NCBI RefSeq assembly: GCF_000003815.2
Contig: NC_049986.1
Location: forward strand, 15,701,702 to 15,765,701
Direction: 5' to 3'
DNA from: Branchiostoma floridae
Taxonomy: Eukaryota > Chordata > Leptocardii > Amphioxiformes > Branchiostomatidae
DNA length: 64,000 nt
Positions within the stretch are counted from its first letter, which is position 1; each line of letters starts with the position of its first letter. Below are positions 57,136 to 64,000 of this stretch, piece by piece. The translations under genes were made by a program, and so were the position numbers. The notes under the pieces are model-generated. The model ran no database searches, was not told the origin of the DNA, and was given only the letters and a program-made list of their open reading frames with translations.

Positions 57136-57989
57136 ATTATAATAGACATTCTATTATATATAGATTGAATTCTTGTTTATAAATCGTTATGGATTTGTTG
57201 TATGAAAGCAGGCGATCGATATTAACCATAGCAACGCATGGGAAGATTGATTTCACGATATTGTAAAATAATAAACACGCCCTCTTCAAAATAATACTAT
57301 CAATCAAGATCAGTCTGCGTTAGCCCCCACACTTTACGTCTCGATGATTTTTTGCACACCTACATTTAGAATCTCTGTTTTTATTGCACATTTTAAACAT
57401 TTTATACAATTACAAATACTTTTAGTGTATCAACAACATGGGAATCTTCACAAATACGAAATCAGCCTCTGTCAAAGATACGTTAAGAATGTCAGAAGAT
57501 TTGCGAATACAGACATGTCAGCTTGAGAATTTTGTAACCGATCCCTTTCTCATGTTGTCGTGTAGAAGACAACAGTGTATGACTTCTAGTGACCCAGCAG
57601 TAGGAACAGACAGATCAAAAATTTGATTGAAAAAAGCAAGGGCGCCTACGTAGCAATACTAGCATGTATCAATTAATATATGTCTGTGAAGAAACATTGA
57701 ATATGACAGGGCCATGGGATTATGAATATGTATAACGAACGTACAACGTGTAGGCTTTTAAACAAACATTCGGAATACAGTAACAATCATCACAACGACC
57801 AGTCAACACCTTCTTGCCATAGAGTTATTCTCGGCCCGTACAGTTTCGAAAAAGGCCGCTAGAGGGACCAAAGGTACAGCACTAATTGACTCTATTTGGC
57901 CAATTTCTACTGTTAGACCAGCTGAGCCTGGTAGAGGCTAACTCTTTACACCAAGTTACATCTCTCAATAACAAGACATTGACCGCAAT

Positions 57990-58200
57990 AAGTCCAGAGC
58001 ATGATATATAAAAACCGGAAGTTCCTCTGCAATACCTTAGAAAACGGCCAGGTGGCCCATTATCGAATTTGACCTACGGTTTTCCCGACCCTTCCCCACC
58101 TAACAAATATCATTAGAATCCATCCACGGCGTCTCAAGTTACGCTGTCCACACATAGACACGGCACACAAACGGAGCCGAAAACATAACCTTCTTGGCAA
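57990..58200. repeat. Unclassified interspersed repeat
   Basis: GGCCCATTATCGAATTTGAC, CTAACAAATATCATTAGAAT, CGTCTCAAGTTACGCTGTCC and CGAAAACATAACCTTCTTGG correspond in order to 37190-37300 and to 44840-45110. Confidence 0.5.
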
Positions 58201-58689
58201 AGATGATAACCATGTAGAAAATGAAGTGCATTCTGTTTTAGAACGTTTACTGTACACAGGCATGTGCTAATCTCTTGTAAGTGCCCTTCAACTAGGCCAC
58301 ATATATGCAAGTTCGTTTAACAAAGGGCGAAATTTTCACCTGTATATCATGCTATCAAAAACTACTATGAGATTGAAAAGCTCTGTAACTTTGTCTACTC
58401 ATGTTTTAAAAAGAGTGAAAAGAAACTGTAGATATATTCTATATGACCCAAAATCCAGTGTACGAGATTGTAAGTGGTGGATGTTTGGCGGGCCGTTAGA
58501 AGAACGATTTGATTGGCTACTGTAGATATAGATGGATTATAGCATACTTTGCTCTTGTACTCAAGTTATCTACCGCAATGTATTGTTGGGTATGGATATG
58601 CAATATACAGAAATCGTTATATCCCTTCCCAAAGACAGGCGCAGCCCAACCGAGATGTCCCCAGTCCATGATTTGAACCAACTTTTTAC

Positions 58690-59065
58690 CAACTCTTCTA
58701 ATTGAACAAAGAGTCTGCCAATCTTGTACCTCAAACATGGTAGAAGATGAAGTGCACTTCACTGTTGATTGTGATATGTATGTCAATGATAGAAATACTC
58801 TATTTAGTTATATAGAAAGTAGATTCCCTCATTCTAGACACATGAGTAGCACTGACAAGTTTATATTTCTCGTGCGTTTTAACAAACCGACAATAGCGAA
58901 ACCTATACAGTCCTACATTTTCACCATTACCAAGAAGCGAGAAGAAGCCGAACTTTTGTGTTAGACTAGATTTGTGATACTTGTATATGTATATATCCTG
59001 ACTTGTTGTGACCTGTACTTAGCTCGGTTGGGCAAAATTGTACAATAAAGGTCTTCATTCTAATT
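58690..59065 (+). pseudogene. 3' end of a LINE with zinc-knuckle-like RT tail
   Basis: Translation RVCQSCTSNMVEDEVHFTVD continues CDMYVNDR and ends at a stop at 58962-58964. CxxC...H...C spacing after the RT domain is common in non-LTR elements. The 3' end has GTACAATAAAGGTCTTCATTC. Everything upstream is missing. Confidence 0.65.
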
Positions 59066-61788
59066 GAACGTTAACTGCGACGTCTCCTAGCAGAGGTTAA
59101 GCTCCGGCTGTTTTGTGACGTTTTTAAGCGTTTTCATTGGAATTTCTATTTTGTACCGTTTCGTTTTCTTAATGTCTCTAGAGCCTAACCTCTGCTTGGA
59201 GAGTAACGAGTTGGGCTACAGGGACATCCCAGAATCAACTAGTACTGCACAAGAACTATTACACAGCCAAGGGAAAGTTTCAAACTGGGGCAGATTATTG
59301 GTGCTCCCCCTAAGATTTGCACCTGGATTTTGCAGTCGATCAGATTTTTGCCACCCCCTGTGTTTCTCACGCAGACCTATTCGTCACATTTTCCTCTCGT
59401 CCCAGACAGGGACAATTTAAGGGTGACCAACGCCTCTTAAGCCTGCTGTGGCTTACCACACGTTCTCCGTGGAGTTCGTTAATGTGCTGATAAACCTTGG
59501 AAGTTTCTTGTAGTAAAAGTCTTCAGATTTTTATCACGACCTTAGCGTTGGGACATCTCGCTGTGGCAACTTCCAAGCTTTGGAACGATAAATTTGTTTT
59601 AAACGAGCTTTTAAGAAAACTTTATAGGTATGAGGTATGTTTGTCATTCAGTATATCTTCAATTCGTACGTATTCAAACTTGATTCCCCAAACATAAGTT
59701 AGGCGTAGGCTTACTCTTTTGGTAGAGCTGTAATTAGTTCCACAATAGACCTAGAATATTTTATTGTTTAAATGGATACGAAGTTAGACTCATTACGAAA
59801 ATGTGTGTGTCGGTGTCTAGTCGGTGTGTATGTGTGTGGTGTCAGAATAACCCAAGCAGCTGTAAATGGATCCTTGTCATATTCAGTAGGTGGGTAATTT
59901 AAAAGTTCAGTAATGCGCACCCAAGCTGCGTTCTACGTTACTGCAGCGGAAGGTTCAATTTTGATATCTCGTGTTCTAATTTCTGCATTCTAACTGGATT
60001 GCGAATTACACCAGTTATGTTTTTTTTTCAATCTGGACCCTGTCCTAGGTTGACAGACGTGTTGTCCGTTCTGGCCAACTAATTATCACTGACATTTGTC
60101 AGAAAGGTCACTTGTCAAAGGTGAGTGCGCCATGATGCTTGGACAGCGCTGTAAGATTGGTCAAAACCTCGGTGAGTTTCTCTTCATAATGTTGGTCGGA
60201 AAGGTTCGAGGTTTGCGTGTTAAGTCTTAAAACGATTCGCCTGCTAGGTAGTTGTAGGATTAGTCAAAACCTCGGTGAGTTCAGATAGTTTTGTCGCTCA
60301 GAAAGGTAAAACGTTTTCGTGTTAGGAAGATTCGCGTGTTATTTACGTTTATATGTCATTGGTAGCATAGAAGGTGAGAGGTTTATATTTCAAAGCGGGT
60401 CGTTATTTTGATGACGCTTCATTTAATGTTCGGTCACGACAACATTTGTGTTGGGTCAGTTGAACCACTAACGTTACAGGCAAAGGAGTGGAATAATCGT
60501 TATACGCCCTGCACAAACAATCTACCATAATGAAATCAACACAATGGATTTTTCCCCCATCTTATGATTTTTCGTCGATACAAGAAATAGCGGCCAAAAT
60601 GTATAATTCTACAACGATATGACACATCAGAATGTCTATTGTAGATTTCAAGATGGTGCAGTGGGAGTAATTACCAGTGGTAGAAGTGCATTCATGTCGT
60701 CATAAGAAATTCTTTTCTACCATTAGTACTCCCTCCCCCCCAATTCATCCTGTTCAGAAATATACACCCCAAAAAAACGTGGATCCTTGCCACGAACGAT
60801 AAAACAAAAATAGTATGTTCGTTAAAAAGAACATACTAGCTTCTTTGCCGCAGGCAAGGCGTAACTCGTTTTCATTGATCTATAGACGGATTGTTAGGGC
60901 GTTGTCCCACATGTAAGGACACCATGACCCGATAATAGTCAGAAACTGAGAAAGGTTAGCGACCGATAAGTAGGTACCTCACCGGACTGCAACTACAACA
61001 TTCTAAAACAAAGTCGCCACTCGCAAATGGGCGCAATACGACGCAAGGCGGCGTAAAACGGCGAAATCTACGCGTTTTATCATATCTTACCGATGTTGCG
61101 CCAAGTATTATAAGTGAAACGTCCTTTCATTACTGTAAATCTATTTCTTATCCATTTTCAACCAGATTATGACAGCATTGTCCAACATATGTGGACGCCA
61201 TGACTGGACAATAGGGCAGGTCAGACAGGTTCGCGTGGTAGTTTTGGCGAGTTGGCTTCTTAGAAACCACCTGTACAAGTGGTAGGACATATTGGTGTAT
61301 AATCGTTCGGCTTTTGTACATGTCTTTCAAAGAGCCTCAACAACACATATAACAAGCTGCTAGGGGACCCAAAATCCGTAATATAACACGCTACCGAAAA
61401 TATAACCATCTAACGACGGTAACAATCGTTATATTGACCCAACAAAAGACCAGCGGCTTGCTTTTTTCTTTCCTAAGGTCTTCTATATCTACACATACAG
61501 GCAAACATGTAAGGTAATCAAGTTGCAGACAAATATATGGACAAAGCAACATGTTGAGTTCAAGGTATAATTTACATTTCTGGTTATAAGGTCTTCACAG
61601 TCTTCGATGTACCTGCCTACTCCGTGCACACTACGGGCTGCCTCCTTCTAGAAGACGTTATTTATAGGATGGTCTGTATCAAATTACTTTGAACCAGAAG
61701 ACAGGAAGGTGACCAGCTTTGTGCGTTTATCACCATATCGTGAACAATCCATGATGAAGCGACGTTCATCTTCAATCTCGTTTGATAA
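59066..61788. other. No gene recognised
   Basis: AT-rich, with a direct repeat of GTCAAAACCTCGGTGAGTT (near 60160 and 60267) and a GTTGTCCxACATxTxxGGAC motif pair (60902 and 61177). No coding signal was seen. Confidence 0.5.
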
Positions 61789-62012
61789 CCCATTTCCACT
61801 AGGACAGTACTCTCGCCGCGCTCTCTCTGCGACCTAGAATTAGACATATCGCTCAACGAATTGTATAGAAAAGAAACGGATATTTTTACACTTTGTGCGT
61901 TTTGCTGCCTTTTTGGTCCCACTTTTACATTTTGTATGATATACCCAGTGTGAAATCGAAGGCTTTAGGTCGCAGTGAGAGCCCAACGCAATCGCCGTTT
62001 AGTGGAAAGGGG
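61789..62012. mobile_element. MITE family C, CCCATTTCCACTAGGA ends, copy 2
   Basis: Ends CCCATTTCCACTAGGACAGT and GCCGTTTAGTGGAAAGGGGG. The core TCGCTCAACGAATTGTATAG, TTTTTACACTTTGTGCGTTT and ACATTTTGTATGATATAC is shared with 49084-49368. Confidence 0.78.
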
Positions 62013-62793
62013 GCCTACAGATAGGTGTGTTTCTAATTCATTCTGCGACTTCTTGAACTTGCACCAGCTTGTAATGTACCGCGCACCATGTCATTACCAG
62101 TAGGAGTTATTCACGCGCTCTAATATTTCCCTTCTGGGTGACGTAAAATATACCCAGTCCCTCACAATTACTCCCCCTCTTTCGTTAGAGTTCGAAACAG
62201 CTCCTCGTGGTGCCATCTTAAGGTCATCAACAAGACGTTCTAAGGCCCAAGAAAAAATGTTCTGTTTGCAAGAGACCTACCCTAGCAAAAACCAACCAAC
62301 CTTAGTTTTTAGTCGTCCGCTGTCAAGAAACATATACCTCTCCATTAAACATCTGTGTGATGTACACGTTGTAGAATCGTTTTTCAAAATCTTTTCCTTT
62401 CTGTTGCAACAGAAAAAGTGATATAAATCCTATATACAATCCTAGGCCCCTTTATGTTGACAAACTGCCTACTGTTTCTCCAGTGTAATTGAAAAATGAC
62501 GGTAAAAATGTGTGTTTTCTTTTATGCATTCCAGATTTACAATGTTTAACTCTTTTTGTTTGATAACTTTGGCTGAGATCTGAAAAAAAAAATAGAATCA
62601 GTACATACCGACCGTATTTTTCAGGGCAGTATAAATCGGAAACATAACAACATTTTTCCTAGGCCTAATTGTCCTCCCGGCGTCGCCTTTCTTACCGAGC
62701 TATAGCTCCGAGTTACGCGCGTAATTATGGCGCTTTCTGGGCATAGATCATGCTGATTCATCCGGCGGATTGCTTCCCCAGCGGACTCTATCA

Positions 62794-63095
62794 TAGCCTC
62801 CTTCACCGGCCTCTCTGGGGGCATTGGCGTAAGTTGTTAGGTGTTCGATTTGCGATTCCTAACTGAGAATAAGCCGGAAAGGAAAATATGCCGCGAAGGG
62901 AAAAATGACGGAAAGGAATATATACCGGGAAGCCAAGCTTCCCGACATACTAGTATATTCCTTTACCGGCATTTTTCCTTTCCCGGCATATTTTCATTCC
63001 CGGCATATTCTCTTTTAAAGATTGCAAATCGACCCCCCACCCCCGGCCTTAACAACTTACGCCAATGCCCCCAGAGAGGCCGGTGAAGGAGGCTA
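62794..63095. mobile_element. Fold-back element (302 bp) with 9-bp target duplication
   Basis: Arms TAGCCTCCTTCACCGGCCTC and GAGGCCGGTGAAGGAGGCTA, with continued inversion through GGGGGCATTGGCGTAAGTTG. Flanks are ACTCTATCA (62785-62793) and ACTCTATCC (63096-63104), 8 of 9 matching. A second, imperfect inversion lies in the centre (GCCGGAAAGGAAAATATGCC against repeated CCCGGCATAT...TTCCTTT). Confidence 0.85.
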
Positions 63096-63104
63096 ACTCT
63101 ATCC

Positions 63105-64000
63105 CTACACGAAGATAGATGCCACGGCGTGGCACGGCGCCAGAATAATCTACTGCGGCCTGACCTAACGTCGTACGGAGGACCACCTAAGAAATACAAA
63201 CAGTCGCAATTATCCGGAGGATCTTCTTCTTCCTTCCTTGACTTTGAACGTCGTGTGAACCTGATTTTTTAATTCGTTTTCCGTCGAGCTGAATTTGGCT
63301 AATTTCTACTGAGAAATGCAAAGGATGTTAATTTGCATACTCGGAGTGATACCATTGGACAATGGACTGCCACTGTAGCAGTTTAGCTTGCTATGGTTGC
63401 TAAACAAGTTAACAGTTTCTTAATCTTATGAATTAACGTTGTAAAACACTGAATTTGACTTTTTCTCTCTTCTTTATGATACTGAAAACGTAGGAGCAGA
63501 TATGCTTTACAATCCAGGGTGTATTGCTCAGATGTATGAAGTGGGAAAACATAGGTTCTATCAGTCTATACACATATATATATAAATCTCTTTGTTGTAT
63601 AATCTGCATATTCTACTACAAAATGTTGTTCATCTTCTATTCTATCTAGATCACAATATATTCATATATCATGTGTAGTCTCCAGGAAGACGTGTCCGCT
63701 GGATAATTTTTTTTTTTAGCCAAATAGGGACAAAAGTTACTTTGAGCTTTCAGTTAGTCTTTTGCAGTCTATCCCGCGGGCGAACAGTTCACTCCTAGGC
63801 CAATTAACTCCTACTAGACTTTACTCCAAACGTGGCTAAATTCCCTATTACTATTCGGCCAAGCGGGAGTCTGGTAGAGTCTATATCATGTGTGGTATCC
63901 CAGCTATCATCACCCCTTGTCCTTCACCATGCTTACAGCACTGAAACTTGTCACTACGTACATTTTTGCAACCCAACCTCGTTTTTGTGTGACGTGTCGC
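63105..64000. other. No feature recognised
   Basis: Neither strand shows an exon with family similarity or a repeat seen elsewhere in the window. Confidence 0.5.

Noticed and set aside
1-64000. CRISPR arrays, prokaryotic operons, rRNA genes
   Set aside because: No regular spacer-repeat arrays, no ribosome-binding-site gene strings and no rRNA motifs; the window is an animal nuclear sequence.

Overview
The window reads as animal nuclear DNA. It holds four conserved protein genes split by GT-AG introns, long AT-rich introns, tRNA-derived SINEs, many short inverted-repeat transposons, decayed non-LTR retrotransposons, CA microsatellites and four assembly gaps (runs of N). The proteins are close to their vertebrate counterparts in length and motif, and the repeat style (palindromic MITEs, scattered ACATGTACATGT motifs) suggests an invertebrate deuterostome, most likely a lancelet (Branchiostoma). 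That species call is inference.

Left half (about 0.3-31.3 kb), gene-dense: a small basic protein gene of unknown family (+, 304-1401, interrupted by a gap); KDM8/JMJD5, a JmjC oxygenase (-, 7 exons, 12657-3818); CUTA (+, 13615-15255); a FASTKD-family mitochondrial RNA-binding protein (-, 6 coding exons, 21392-16320); and AP3M, the mu subunit of the AP-3 adaptor (+, 13 exons, 22576-31303). KDM8/CUTA and FASTKD/AP3M are two head-to-head pairs with about 0.95 and 1.2 kb between start codons; CUTA and FASTKD converge. The genes have unrelated cellular roles, so the layout is compact packing rather than an operon.

Right half (31.3-64 kb), gene-poor: one convincing coding exon, a His/Pro/Tyr-rich N-terminus at 40120-40336 with a good splice donor, perhaps a regulatory gene whose other exons were not found. 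The rest is repeats: SINEs, three long CA tracts, a large group of related MITEs, several 2-3 unit tandem duplications, a 5'-truncated LINE with an intact reverse-transcriptase reading frame (55556-57133), other LINE remnants, and a 302-bp fold-back element with target-site duplication.

Most unusual signal: in two genes, the 3' ends of coding exons are tandemly duplicated into the adjoining non-coding DNA. The catalytic C-terminal tail of KDM8, including its stop codon, is repeated with an exact in-frame 111-bp period and in older diverged copies over about 1.3 kb, with a hAT-like MITE inserted in the array. AP3M exon 5 has a 66-bp-offset tail copy in its intron, and the exon 11/intron 11 boundary of AP3M occurs three times, separated by transposon sequence. 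Also notable is a MITE family making 9-bp target duplications, two copies of which sit a few bases inside introns at the 5' splice site.
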